Shown piece after piece: positions 26,805-38,370 of a DNA stretch of 64,000 nt. The notes under the pieces were generated by a model. The model searched no databases and was not told the DNA's origin. It saw only the letters and a list, made by a program, of their open reading frames with translations. The position numbers were made by a program, and so were the translations under genes. Positions within the stretch are counted from its first letter, which is position 1; every line of letters starts with the position of its first letter. This DNA comes from Silvanigrella paludirubra (lineage in GTDB: Bacteria; Bdellovibrionota_B; Oligoflexia; Silvanigrellales; Silvanigrellaceae): positions 1-64,000 of the forward strand of contig NZ_WFLM01000004.1 of the NCBI RefSeq assembly GCF_009208775.1, read 5' to 3'.

Positions 26805-28658
26805 ATGGTAGATGACAAAAATAATGATGACTTCGATAATGAGTCTCCGTCCCCGCGTAAACGCACAACGAATTCAACAACCAGACGTTACATTCGTAGA
26901 ACACCTGAAGAAAGTACGCTTTTTAATGAAAATGCGACTTCTTCTTCATCTCAGAATGACTCTGACAGCGAAGGTATTTCTACTTACACACCGTCTAGAC
27001 GCGTTTTTACCAGGTCAAAAGACCCATCAAACATGTCTTCGTCTCCTTCTTCATCTCAAAATAATCATTCATCTTCTTCGAATTCGACGTTTACTCCACG
27101 CCCGTCTCCATTTGGAATGAATGCTCCCCCTCCAAACAGAATGGGTTCCCCACAGGCTTCCATGAACGCAGGAGGAGGATCTACCGTGCATCCCGCATCA
27201 CCAGCAATGCAACAGCAATCTCATACTACGGCAAGTTCAACTAGTAATAACAATACTCCGAATCAGCCTCAGCAGTATCGTACCTCTTACCAAGGTCACA
27301 ATAACCAACAACGTAACAACCATCCTTCTTCTAGAAGACCAGATCAATCTCGCCCTGTTCCAACGGGAGCTGACGAAAAAGAGCCTGAGTTTAATTCAGA
27401 AGTTCCTGTTATGAATTTAAAAGAGCTAAAAGAAAAACACATTAGCGATTTAGTTCATATGGCGAAAGACATGGGCATTGACGGCGCAGCAAACTTAAGA
27501 AAACAAGATCTTGTTTTTTCTTTGTTAGAGGCTCAAGCTGTTCGCAATGGTGTTGTTTACTCTGAAGGTGTGCTTGAAACGTTGCCTGACGGTTTCGGTT
27601 TTTTAAGAGCCCCTGATTATAATTATTTGCCTGGGCCAGATGACATCTATGTATCTCCATCACAAATTCGTAGATTTAATTTACGTACAGGAGACACTGT
27701 TTCTGGACAAATTCGTCCACCAAAAGACAATGAGCGTTACTTTGCTTTATTAAAAGTAGAATCCGTAAATGGCGAAACACCAGACTTTACTGGTGAGAAA
27801 ATTTTGTTTGATAACTTAACAACCATTCACCCCGATTTCCGCTTTAAATTGGAAAACGATCCACAAATTTACAGTACACGTTTAATCGATCTTTTTGCTC
27901 CTATTGGAAAAGGTCAACGTGCTCTTATTGTGGCGCCTCCAAAAACAGGTAAAACTATTTTACTTCAAAATATTGCGAATTCCATTGCAATAAACCACCC
28001 TGAAGCCGTGTTAATTGTTCTTCTTATTGACGAACGTCCGGAAGAAGTAACAGACATGGAACGCTCTGTACGCGGTGAAGTTGTGAGCAGTACCTTTGAT
28101 GAACCTGCACAACGTCACGTTCAAGTTGCCGAAATGGTAATTGAAAAAGCAAAAAGGTTGGTTGAGCATAAAAAAGATGTTGTTATCTTATTAGACTCCA
28201 TCACTCGTCTTGCGCGTGCGTACAACAGTGTTGTGCCACCAAGCGGAAAAATATTAACTGGTGGTGTCGACGCGAACGCACTTCACAAACCAAAAAGATT
28301 TTTCGGTGCGGCGCGTAACGTGGAAGAAGGCGGAAGTCTTACTATCATTGCAACTGCGCTTATCGACACAGGAAGCCGTATGGACGAAGTTATCTTTGAA
28401 GAATTCAAAGGTACAGGTAACATGGAACTTGTTCTCGATCGCCGCTTAGCAGAACGCCGTGTGTTCCCGGCAATTGACATTAATAAGAGTGCAACTCGTC
28501 GTGAAGATCTCCTTCTTGCACGCGAAACTCTCAATCGTCTTTGGGTACTCCGTAAAGTATTGCATCCAATGTCTCCAATCGAGTCCATGGAATTTTTATT
28601 GCAACGTTTTGAACGCTGCGAAACCAATGATGACTTTTTAAATAGTATGAATGGTTAA
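26805..28658 (+). CDS. rho: Transcription termination factor Rho with long low-complexity N-terminus
   Basis: This 617-aa protein (E. coli Rho is 419 aa) has an added N-terminal ~195 residues rich in Ser, Asn, Pro, Gln and Arg. Then come the Rho_N helical domain (about 200-240, [18 protein letters not shown]), the RNA-binding cold-shock domain (about 254-325, LPDGFGFLR) and the RecA-like ATPase with Walker A APPKTGKT (about 378-385) and [14 protein letters not shown]. Rho terminates transcription by translocating on RNA. ATG 26805 is chosen because upstream in-frame residues overlap rocD and look non-coding; its Shine-Dalgarno is weak. Confidence 0.96.
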   Translation: MVDDKNNDDFDNESPSPRKRTTNSTTRRYIRRTPEESTLFNENATSSSSQNDSDSEGISTYTPSRRVFTRSKDPSNMSSSPSSSQNNHSSSSNSTFTPRPSPFGMNAPPPNRMGSPQASMNAGGGSTVHPASPAMQQQSHTTASSTSNNNTPNQPQQYRTSYQGHNNQQRNNHPSSRRPDQSRPVPTGADEKEPEFNSEVPVMNLKELKEKHISDLVHMAKDMGIDGAANLRKQDLVFSLLEAQAVRNGVVYSEGVLETLPDGFGFLRAPDYNYLPGPDDIYVSPSQIRRFNLRTGDTVSGQIRPPKDNERYFALLKVESVNGETPDFTGEKILFDNLTTIHPDFRFKLENDPQIYSTRLIDLFAPIGKGQRALIVAPPKTGKTILLQNIANSIAINHPEAVLIVLLIDERPEEVTDMERSVRGEVVSSTFDEPAQRHVQVAEMVIEKAKRLVEHKKDVVILLDSITRLARAYNSVVPPSGKILTGGVDANALHKPKRFFGAARNVEEGGSLTIIATALIDTGSRMDEVIFEEFKGTGNMELVLDRRLAERRVFPAIDINKSATRREDLLLARETLNRLWVLRKVLHPMSPIESMEFLLQRFERCETNDDFLNSMNG

Positions 28659-28690
28659 TTTCTAATTTATTCTATTTCATTAAGAAATTA

Positions 28691-28725
28691 AAAATCCCCT
28701 TTCGAAAGTTTGGGGATTTTTTTTT
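28691..28725 (+). terminator. Rho-independent terminator after rho
   Basis: The stem AAATCCCC / GGGGATTT with extra closing pairs has a loop containing TTTCGAAAG and is followed by a run of nine Ts, 32 bp after the rho stop codon. Confidence 0.88.
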
Positions 28726-28957
28726 ATGTGATTTGAAGAAAAATTTTTGGGTTAAATTTAAAATGAGAGATGTATATATTTTAAAATCATAATTAATGCA
28801 ATTTGTATTTTTTGTAATTAGCATTAAATTTTATAAGATATTGTATAGAATTATTTGGTGAGAATATTTTTTTAATGTAATAAATTTTAATTTTATTTTT
28901 TCAGAATAATCTATAATTAAATTTTTGGAATATGTTTTTATACTATTAAATAATTTG

Positions 28958-29902
28958 TTATTGATTTATTTCAGCAGTCCATATATTATCTTTAAAATTA
29001 ATATTTAAATTATATAAAATGTTATCAATACGGATACTTATTCTTGATGTAGAGGTAGAATTATTCGCTTTGAAAACCAATGCACATCGACTACCCGAAT
29101 TGAGAGTTTTTATCCTTGATATAATATAATTATCTTCAGCATCATTATCAACGCATTGGTAATTACCTTCATAATTTATATCGTTATTATTTTTAGATCG
29201 TTGTTGAAGACTTAAATCACTTAAAGCAATCAAATTAATTTCATTAATTTTAATCGAATTTTCTGATCGTGAATTATTTTTGATTTGAATCCTTGCATAT
29301 TGAGGATCATCTAAAGATGTAAATGATATTTCAATATCATTAAAAACAGCAGTATAAATGGAGGTAAAAAGAGCGGTATCATTAGCCTTTTCAAATATAT
29401 AAAGTGAAAATATATCAGGATTCATTTTACCAGTAATAAATTTATGATCATTATAATTTTTTTGATTTACATACTTTCTGAATATTTTGTTAGAATTATT
29501 TCTTTTAATTTTAAAAAGAGAATTCTTATTTTGTGGAAAGTAATCAATTTTATTTATATTAAAACTTTTTATACTAAGTTCACAATTGTATCTAGGACCA
29601 ATAGGAAAATCAATTGTCTCATTCCCACTTTTTGTGAATTTTTGATCTATTAAATAAGTATTACCATCACTAAAAATAAGACCAGAGCAGTGTAACTGAG
29701 AGTTTACTTCCCAGCTTTCAATCGCAGAATTGATATTTCCTAATTTTCTTGCATTAAATGAGAATTTAGTGAAAACAATGTCTGAATTTAAATTAGGTGA
29801 TCTTTGTTGATTTTTGCATCCTGATAATGAAAGGGAAAGAATTAATATAATAAGTAGTGAAGATAAAATTTTTACAAATTTTTTCAACATTAAAATTTTC
29901 AT
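28958..29902 (-). CDS. Predicted lipoprotein of unknown function
   Basis: This 314-aa protein has a long hydrophobic signal ending in the lipobox LSLSGC (Cys at about 29), so it should be lipid-anchored. The mature part is Asn/Ser/Ile-rich. It contains several Cys, including SRCALVFKANNSTS, suggestive of extracytoplasmic beta-sandwich-like repeats. No known domain is recognised. Two ATGs (29902, 29890) are possible starts. The next lipoprotein gene upstream is similar in layout and lies 25 bp away, so they likely form an operon. Confidence 0.75.
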   Translation of the reverse strand: MKILMLKKFVKILSSLLIILILSLSLSGCKNQQRSPNLNSDIVFTKFSFNARKLGNINSAIESWEVNSQLHCSGLIFSDGNTYLIDQKFTKSGNETIDFPIGPRYNCELSIKSFNINKIDYFPQNKNSLFKIKRNNSNKIFRKYVNQKNYNDHKFITGKMNPDIFSLYIFEKANDTALFTSIYTAVFNDIEISFTSLDDPQYARIQIKNNSRSENSIKINEINLIALSDLSLQQRSKNNNDINYEGNYQCVDNDAEDNYIISRIKTLNSGSRCALVFKANNSTSTSRISIRIDNILYNLNINFKDNIWTAEINQ

Positions 29903-29927
29903 TCCTTCCCATTTTATTCTTCTTATT

Positions 29928-30866
29928 TCAATTAGAACTAGTAATAGTAATTACACGATATGAGTTACCCAAAGGAGATTCATTTGCTAGAACAATATAT
30001 TGATTCGCAAATTTAAGATCTTTCCAGTTATCACGTTCGCCAAGACGAATATCCGAACAATTTTTTGAACCAGTAGCTTTATAAGCTTTATCCACGTCAT
30101 TAATTAAGGTCATATTAGGTGTAAAATTAGTACCACCACCAAATGGAGTAAGCTCAGTAGCACTTGAAATAATTTTACATCCTGTAGTATTTTCAGCGGA
30201 ATTTGGCCAGTTTGTGATCCCTCTTATCGTATTTGAAAGGGTATGATTTATAGTAAAACTTCTCGCATTTGAAGCCTTAAAGCTATTTTTAATTAGTCTT
30301 AAAGAAAGTGGATTTGGCAATTTTACTTCTTGGAATTGAAATGTTTTTTCAACGGTTTTTAATGATTCCCAAGTTGATAAAGTTTCAGTTGCAAAGTCTA
30401 GTAAAATTAAACTTAATGGATCGCCTTCTAATGCTTTTACTCCATTTAAGTATTTTTTTATGCTAGAATCAGATGCTTTAGTATATTCACCGTGAGTTGC
30501 GGCGCTTGTAACAGTATTATCAGCATTATAAGTTAATGTTAAAGCGGATGAACTATTATAACTTTGGCTACTAGATCCTGTCTCTGTATAATTAAAATTT
30601 TTAATTTTAATAGTGCATTTTTCACCGTCAACAACTTCAAATTTTGGACTAGCATTAGTAATATAAAATATACTTGTATCACTGGGACAAACTACTTCAG
30701 CTTCTACTTCATATGTATTAATAGCAGTTGCGTTATGATTTAAGGTAAGATTTGTTGTAACTTGCTTTTTTGCTTTTGGAGTGCTTTGTCCTCCACCGCG
30801 AGAGCAGCTATTAAGCATAGTTCCAGCAAGACATATTCCAATTAATATATTATTTTTATAAAACAT
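29928..30866 (-). CDS. Predicted lipoprotein of unknown function
   Basis: This 312-aa protein has the signal MFYKNNILIGICLAGTMLNSC, with a plausible lipobox MLNSC, followed by a Gly/Ser/Lys linker. The mature part is Ser/Thr/Asn-rich and contains 'EAEVVCPSD', 'GEKCTIKIKNFNY' and 'SKNCSDIRLGERDNWK'. The ATG at 30866 is chosen over the in-frame one at 30893 because TAGGAG sits about 6 nt before it. With its neighbour it shares length and features such as 'CTIKIKNFN' against 'CELSIKSFN', so the two may be distant paralogs. Function is unknown. Confidence 0.75.
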   Translation of the reverse strand: MFYKNNILIGICLAGTMLNSCSRGGGQSTPKAKKQVTTNLTLNHNATAINTYEVEAEVVCPSDTSIFYITNASPKFEVVDGEKCTIKIKNFNYTETGSSSQSYNSSSALTLTYNADNTVTSAATHGEYTKASDSSIKKYLNGVKALEGDPLSLILLDFATETLSTWESLKTVEKTFQFQEVKLPNPLSLRLIKNSFKASNARSFTINHTLSNTIRGITNWPNSAENTTGCKIISSATELTPFGGGTNFTPNMTLINDVDKAYKATGSKNCSDIRLGERDNWKDLKFANQYIVLANESPLGNSYRVITITSSN

Positions 30867-33708
<2,842 letters not shown>

Positions 33709-33903
33709 AAATTTATTTTTTAGTCTACTTGCAGAATTTAAATATTCCCTTTTTATAAGATGACAAAAAACAAATTGAGCTCGATTATTTTAGAGAAGTA
33801 GACTATGAAAAATCGGTTAAAAGAAAATTTACAAATCAGGATATAAAATATTTCGAAGAATTAATTCAAAGATAGAAATAATGTTAATTAAAAATATTTA
33901 TAA

Positions 33904-34317
33904 TTACATTAATTCTAATCTTTCTTTAGGTGTTGTGTTTTTTAAAACATTTGAAGAAATTCTTAAAAATTCTTCATTTAGCTCTAACTTATTTCCAAGC
34001 CAAATTGGAAAAATAAGATGATCTGCATACATATCTTTTGTATTTGGATGAATTAATATATTTAAATTTTGTCGATTTAGCATTAACCATGGTACAAAAG
34101 TATGAAATGTCTCTATACTAAAATCGGCCTCAAACATGGGCACAGGGTGTGGCCCAACAGGCTTGTCAAATAAGTTTGAAACAATAATATTTTGAAAACG
34201 ATTTGAAATTAATTGGGCAAGCGCTTTAGCAGCCTCAAATCCATTATGCATTTCATAGTAAACATGAGCATGGTAACTATCAATTTCTTCTATAGACACT
34301 TCTTTAATTATTGTCAT
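33904..34317 (-). CDS. DOPA 4,5-dioxygenase family protein
   Basis: This 137-aa protein matches the small DOPA-dioxygenase family: SYHAHVYYEM near the start, VGPHPVPMFEADF, VPWLMLNR, LNILIHPNT, DHLIFPIWLGN. The conserved His residues (YHAHVYY, GPHP, HPNT, DHLIFPIWLG) would bind iron. The fungal founding member opens the ring of L-DOPA; bacterial homologues are mostly uncharacterised, so the substrate here is open. It is a stand-alone gene with no pigment pathway genes around. Confidence 0.8.
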   Translation of the reverse strand: MTIIKEVSIEEIDSYHAHVYYEMHNGFEAAKALAQLISNRFQNIIVSNLFDKPVGPHPVPMFEADFSIETFHTFVPWLMLNRQNLNILIHPNTKDMYADHLIFPIWLGNKLELNEEFLRISSNVLKNTTPKERLELM

Positions 34318-34473
34318 AAATTCCCTATTTTCTGTGGTTTAATGAAACCAACTTTAGGATAAAATTGAATAATGCTAAATGTAATTTTTAAAGATAAATT
34401 AGTCAATTCAACATATAAGAATCTTTTAAATTTTATTTATTGTAATTTTTAAATTTAATAAACTTTTATGATT

Positions 34474-34513
34474 AAAAAAATAGAGAGAGAATAAATTAAA
34501 ATTTATTCTCTCT
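34474..34513 (-). terminator. Rho-independent terminator after ohr
   Basis: Read on the minus strand, a 13-bp perfect stem (AGAGAGAATAAAT / ATTTATTCTCTCT) with a 4-nt loop is followed by ATTTTTTT, 35 bp past the ohr stop. Confidence 0.85.
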
Positions 34514-34547
34514 TCTGAAAAAGCAATCTAAAAAATTTTAATTCATT

Positions 34548-34970
34548 TTAGATAACCGTTAATTTAACATTAACATTGTTTCTTGTTGCATTTGAATAAG
34601 GACAAACAATATGAGCTTTTTCAACTATGTCTTTTACTTTTGCTACTTCCATATTTGGAACATGAATTTTTAATTCAACTTCAATTCCAAATCCATTTGG
34701 AATAGGCCCTATGCCCACGACTCCTTCAATGGTTGTTTCTGGTGATAATTGAATTTTTTCAAGACCAGAAACGTGTCTCATTGCGCCCAAAAAGCATGCA
34801 CTGTAGCCCATGGCAAATAGTTGTTCTGGATTCGTTCCTTCTCCGCCTGGACCACCCAATTCTTTTGGAACAGATAGATTGAACTTAACTTTTCCATCTA
34901 CAGTTTCTGTTTTGCCATCACGACCGCCCGTTGCTTTCGCGCTTGTTGAATATAAAACCTTCTCTAACAT
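34548..34970 (-). CDS. ohr: Organic hydroperoxide reductase Ohr
   Basis: This 140-aa OsmC-fold peroxidase reduces organic and fatty-acid hydroperoxides. The redox pair is visible as Cys59 (GYSACFLGAM) and Cys123 (VCPYSNATR). 'GGRDGKTET' and 'GGPGGEGTNPEQLFA' are typical Ohr segments. GGGGG lies 4 nt before the ATG. The repressor gene ohrR lies just upstream on the same strand, and a motif shared with the ohrR promoter sits 31-42 bp before the start, so control by OhrR is likely. Confidence 0.95.
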   Translation of the reverse strand: MLEKVLYSTSAKATGGRDGKTETVDGKVKFNLSVPKELGGPGGEGTNPEQLFAMGYSACFLGAMRHVSGLEKIQLSPETTIEGVVGIGPIPNGFGIEVELKIHVPNMEVAKVKDIVEKAHIVCPYSNATRNNVNVKLTVI

Positions 34971-35000
34971 AAAACCCCCAATTGTATCGCGTTATATTAT

Positions 35001-35012
35001 ATCTTAAACGAT
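35001..35012. promoter_or_regulatory. Candidate OhrR operator before ohr
   Basis: ATCTTAAACGAT lies within an imperfect palindrome (ATATC-6-GATAT, 34999-35014) between ohrR and ohr. It differs at one base from the reverse complement of the ATCGTTTACGAT site before ohrR, and lies at nearly the same distance from the start codon. Confidence 0.5.
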
Positions 35013-35029
35013 ATAAAATGTTAAAAAAA

Positions 35030-35461
35030 TCAAACCTTCTTTTTTAGCAACGCTGTTCTTAACTTTGCCAAACCTATCATCAAGTGATTCATTTCCTCTT
35101 TCGTAAGATTACTGCTATTCCCTAGCTCCACTGGAATGTGGCGGACTTTATCCTTAAGTTTTTTACCCTTTTCTGTTAGGGTAATGTTTACTTGTCTTTC
35201 GTCCGTAACTTCACGCTTTCTCTCGATTAAATGTAAAGACTCTAACCTTTTTAACAGCGGTGTGATTGTGCTTGTTTCAAGATAAAGACTATTACAAATT
35301 TTCGAAACAGTTTGAGGTTCTCTTTCCCACAGTACAAGCAAAACAAGGTACTGCGGATAGGTAATGCCTAATTCTTTCAAGAGCTTCTGATAAGCTTTAT
35401 TAAAGCTTAATGAAGTTGAATACACTAAAAAACATAGCTGTTGGTCAAGAATCAAGGACAC
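35030..35461 (-). CDS. ohrR: MarR-family organic hydroperoxide repressor OhrR
   Basis: This 143-aa winged-helix repressor has the OhrR N-terminus LDQQLCFLVYSTSLSFNKAY, where the Cys (residue 10 here) is the known peroxide sensor. The DNA-binding segment follows: SKICNSLYLETSTITPLLKRLE and the wing KREVTDERQVNITLT. GTG at 35461 is chosen as start because AAGGGAG is 6 nt upstream and homologues begin there; the longer reading frame to 35509 would run through the likely promoter and operator. Oxidation of the Cys should release the repressor from ohr. Confidence 0.92.
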   Translation of the reverse strand: MSLILDQQLCFLVYSTSLSFNKAYQKLLKELGITYPQYLVLLVLWEREPQTVSKICNSLYLETSTITPLLKRLESLHLIERKREVTDERQVNITLTEKGKKLKDKVRHIPVELGNSSNLTKEEMNHLMIGLAKLRTALLKKKV

Positions 35462-35487
35462 ATCACTCTCCCTTAAAAGAATAATAC

Positions 35488-35499
35488 ATCGTTTACGAT
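35488..35499. promoter_or_regulatory. Candidate OhrR operator before ohrR (autoregulation)
   Basis: ATCGTTTACGAT is a perfect inverted repeat (ATCGT-TT-ACGAT) 27-38 bp before the ohrR GTG. A near-identical site precedes ohr, as expected if OhrR controls both genes. Confidence 0.55.
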
Positions 35500-35724
35500 T
35501 ATATTGCAAGCAATTTTTTAGAGGTTTTTATTTTTTTTTGAACTTGAATTTGGGGAACCTTGATTGTGTTAAATAAGAATCCTCCATCAATCCAATGAAA
35601 TTAAATGTAAATATTTATCTAATAATTACTTTTGACGTTTACTTAAAACTAATAAAAGTCGATAAACAACCTACGGAAAGTCTTTATCATAATCTATTTA
35701 AGTATATTGAGGTAAGCTTAAGGT

Positions 35725-36099
35725 ATGAAAGTTCTTGCCATTGATGATAGCAAATTAGCTTTGAGCCAAGTAGAGAGATTGATTAAAGATATTATTCCAA
35801 ATGTGGAAATGCTAAAATTTCAAGATCCAAAAGCAGGAATAGAAATAGCAAAAAAACAATTTTCTGAAATTAAATTTATTCTTGTTGATTATAATATGGA
35901 TACTATGAATGGCATTGAAGTTATAGATGAAATTATTTCACTTTATAAAGCAAATCAAATTGGCCTCTTAACAGCAAATACACAAAGTTCAATTAAAGAA
36001 GAAGTTCAAAAACGTGGAATCCACTTTTTAAGCAAAGAAGGATTAAAAGAACAACTTTTAACGATCTTTAATAATATTGCTTTAAAGGATTCAAAATGA
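35725..36099 (+). CDS. CheY-like single-domain response regulator
   Basis: This 124-aa stand-alone receiver domain has the acidic pair Asp7-Asp8 (AIDDSK), phospho-acceptor Asp55 (ILVDYNMD), the switch Thr in LLTAN and the conserved Lys in FLSKEG. It has no output domain, so it acts by protein contact. It is the first gene of a tight three-gene operon; its stop overlaps the CheC-like gene start by 4 bp. The neighbouring phosphatase and kinase probably control its phosphorylation. Confidence 0.9.
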   Translation: MKVLAIDDSKLALSQVERLIKDIIPNVEMLKFQDPKAGIEIAKKQFSEIKFILVDYNMDTMNGIEVIDEIISLYKANQIGLLTANTQSSIKEEVQKRGIHFLSKEGLKEQLLTIFNNIALKDSK

Positions 36100-36701
36100 G
36101 CTTATTAACTGAGATCCAAGAAGATATTATTAAAGAACTATTTAATAGAGGAGTTGGAAAAGCTGCGAAAATTATTTCTGAAATGTTATCCTCACAAATT
36201 GTCCTCTCTGTTCCTAAACTTAACCAAGGCTCATTAAATGAGTTAGCAACAGAACTTATTGATAAGAAAACAATAGGAATAAAACAAAAGTTTGAAGGTG
36301 AGTATCAAGGAGATGCTATGATTCTTTATGATCATGGTTCTTGCCTTGAAGTCATTTCTTCTCTTTTAGGATATGATGAATTACCTCAAGAATTTGGAAA
36401 TTTTGAAAGAGAAACATTAAGTGAATTTGGAAATATTATTCTTTCTTCTTGTCTTTGTGAGTTTGAAAAAGCATTAGAATGTAAATTTCTTACTTCTGCT
36501 CCTAAAGTAATTAGTGGTAATTTTCCAGATGATTTTATTTTTTCAAAAAATAATAATGAAGAATTTATGCTTCTAAATATGATATTTTCACTTTCTAATT
36601 CACTTTCATTAGGAAGAATAAGCCTATTTATAAATCGAGATGACATAAAAGATATTGCACCTAAGCTTGATAAGTATTTTGAAAGGATAATTTCTTCATG
36701 A
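36096..36701 (+). CDS. CheC-like chemotaxis phosphatase
   Basis: This 201-aa protein has the CheC/CheX/FliY fold. Two ExxN phosphatase motifs are visible: Glu14-Asn17 (KELFNRGVGKAA) and Glu110-Asn113 (LSEFGNIILSS), each at the start of a paired helix as in CheC. Such enzymes dephosphorylate CheY-type receivers. It lies between a receiver gene and a histidine kinase gene with 4-bp ATGA-type overlaps on both sides, so its likely target is the receiver encoded just upstream. Confidence 0.85.
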   Translation: MSLLTEIQEDIIKELFNRGVGKAAKIISEMLSSQIVLSVPKLNQGSLNELATELIDKKTIGIKQKFEGEYQGDAMILYDHGSCLEVISSLLGYDELPQEFGNFERETLSEFGNIILSSCLCEFEKALECKFLTSAPKVISGNFPDDFIFSKNNNEEFMLLNMIFSLSNSLSLGRISLFINRDDIKDIAPKLDKYFERIISS

Positions 36702-37858
36702 TTATGGATAAGAGTATTGAGCTTTTATATGCAAAAGTACTTTCAGAAATTAGTCATGGAGTCATCTTAATTGATTCTACTCAAAAAATATTTATATGGA
36801 ATAATTGGTTATTTCAGCATTCAAAAATAGATTCGGAAAATGCTGTCGGAAAATTTATTACAGACATATTTCCAGAAATTAATTTAAATTTAAGACTTAA
36901 AACAGGAATAGAATGGTGTTTGGAATCGGGAAAATATACAATTATCTCCGAGCGATTTGGGTTGTCTCCGCTTCCCTTGTATTCCGAAAATGAAAAACGT
37001 ATTAATCCAAGAATAATTCTTAGTCCTATTCAATTTGAAAATAAATTTTTCTGCTGCATCGAAATTTATGACAGTAGTTCATATTTAGCTAAAGAAAATT
37101 TTGCACGTGGCCAAACACGTATGCTTAAAGATACACAAACAACTCTTGTTGAAACTTCAAAACTTGCTGCTTTAGGAGAAATGGCTGGTGGTATTGCTCA
37201 TGAAATAAATACCCCCTTAGGAGCTATTCTTTTAAGAGCAAGTCAAATAAAAAGAATGCTTGAAAAATCACCAGAGAGTTTAGAAAAGGTTATTGAGTTT
37301 TCTGATGTTATCATTTCAATTTGTCAAAAAATAGAATCTATTATTAAAGGATTAAGGCATTTTGCAAGATCTTCTGAGAAAGATCCTTTTACAAAAAATA
37401 AAATAATTGACATTATTAATGATACAATAGCTTTATGTTCAGCTAGGATGCAGGAAAATAATGTTGAAATAATGATAGAAGGAAATTTTAATGATTTGGA
37501 AATAGATTGTAGGCCATCTCAAATTTCTCAAGTGTTACTTAATCTTCTTAGTAATGCTCAGCATGCTTTAAGCAATTTAACTGAAAATAAATGGATAAAA
37601 ATATCTTTGACAGTTGAAGAAGAGTTTATACAAATAAAAATAATTGATAATGGAGTAGGAATATCTGAAAATATTGCTAATAAAATTTTTCAACCATTTT
37701 TTACCACTAAAGAAATAGGTGTAGGAACAGGGCTCGGTTTGAGTATATCAAGAGGAATTATTAAGGATCATGGAGGAGATTTGTTTTTAGATAGGAAAGA
37801 GAAAAATACAGTTTTTGTAGTTGTGTTACCTAAAATACAAATCACTAAAAAGAAATAA
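36698..37858 (+). CDS. PAS-domain sensor histidine kinase (soluble)
   Basis: This 386-aa protein has no membrane helix. An N-terminal PAS-like domain (about 10-125, GVILIDSTQKIFIWNNW) precedes HisKA with His168 (GGIAHEINTPLGA) and HATPase_c with N-box LLNLLSNAQHAL, G1 DNGVGISE, F-box FQPFFTTK and G2 GTGLGLSIS. It resembles NtrB/ZraS-type kinases. It is the last gene of the receiver-CheC-kinase operon, overlapping the CheC-like gene by 4 bp, and probably phosphorylates that receiver. Confidence 0.9.
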   Translation: MIMDKSIELLYAKVLSEISHGVILIDSTQKIFIWNNWLFQHSKIDSENAVGKFITDIFPEINLNLRLKTGIEWCLESGKYTIISERFGLSPLPLYSENEKRINPRIILSPIQFENKFFCCIEIYDSSSYLAKENFARGQTRMLKDTQTTLVETSKLAALGEMAGGIAHEINTPLGAILLRASQIKRMLEKSPESLEKVIEFSDVIISICQKIESIIKGLRHFARSSEKDPFTKNKIIDIINDTIALCSARMQENNVEIMIEGNFNDLEIDCRPSQISQVLLNLLSNAQHALSNLTENKWIKISLTVEEEFIQIKIIDNGVGISENIANKIFQPFFTTKEIGVGTGLGLSISRGIIKDHGGDLFLDRKEKNTVFVVVLPKIQITKKK

Positions 37859-37866
37859 TCACTAGA

Positions 37867-37884
37867 AAAATATAATTATATTTT
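37867..37884. terminator. AT-only palindrome between convergent genes
   Basis: The perfect 18-bp palindrome AAAATATAATTATATTTT lies between the convergent kinase and yjdM genes and could stop transcription from both sides. It has no GC pairs, so it is weak. Confidence 0.3.
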
Positions 37885-37901
37885 AAAATACATGATACAA
37901 A

Positions 37902-38252
37902 TTAGTTCATAATTTTCTTAACAAACTCAGATTTTAATTGCATTGGGCCAATCCCTTCTATTTTGCAATCAATATCATGATCGCCTTCTACAAGACGAAT
38001 AATTTTTACTTTGGTTCCTACTTTAATAACTGATGATGATCCTTTTACTTTAAGATCTTTTATAACAGTAATCATATCCCCGTCAGCAAGAACATTTCCA
38101 TTGGAATCACGAACAATGTACTGTTCAGCTTGTTCATCATTTTTATTGGAGTTTTTTGACCATTCATGAGCACATTCTGGGCATATTAATAGTTCGCCAT
38201 CTTCGTAAGTATACGCAGAATCACATTTTGGGCATTGTGGTAAATCACTCAT
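37902..38252 (-). CDS. yjdM: YjdM/PhnA-family zinc-ribbon protein
   Basis: This 116-aa protein has an N-terminal zinc ribbon ([25 protein letters not shown]) followed by the PhnA domain with [35 protein letters not shown]. It matches YjdM in nearly every conserved position. Despite the old name PhnA, no phosphonate role is established for it and no phn genes lie nearby. It follows the rpoA-rplQ terminator on the same strand and probably has its own promoter. Confidence 0.92.
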   Translation of the reverse strand: MSDLPQCPKCDSAYTYEDGELLICPECAHEWSKNSNKNDEQAEQYIVRDSNGNVLADGDMITVIKDLKVKGSSSVIKVGTKVKIIRLVEGDHDIDCKIEGIGPMQLKSEFVKKIMN

Positions 38253-38296
38253 AATTTTATTTCCTTAATTCGTGATTGGTTGAATCTATTTAAGAC

Positions 38297-38342
38297 ATAA
38301 AAAAAGTCGGTAGAGACTGAATTTCTCCACCGATCTTTTTTA
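38297..38342 (-). terminator. Terminator after rplQ
   Basis: On the minus strand TCGGTGGAG pairs with CTCTACCGA (one G-U) around a 9-nt loop and is followed by a T run; A residues upstream extend the stem. It ends the rpoA-rplQ transcript before yjdM. Confidence 0.82.
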
Positions 38343-38370
38343 TAGCTAATTACTAAAACTAATTTGAAAA

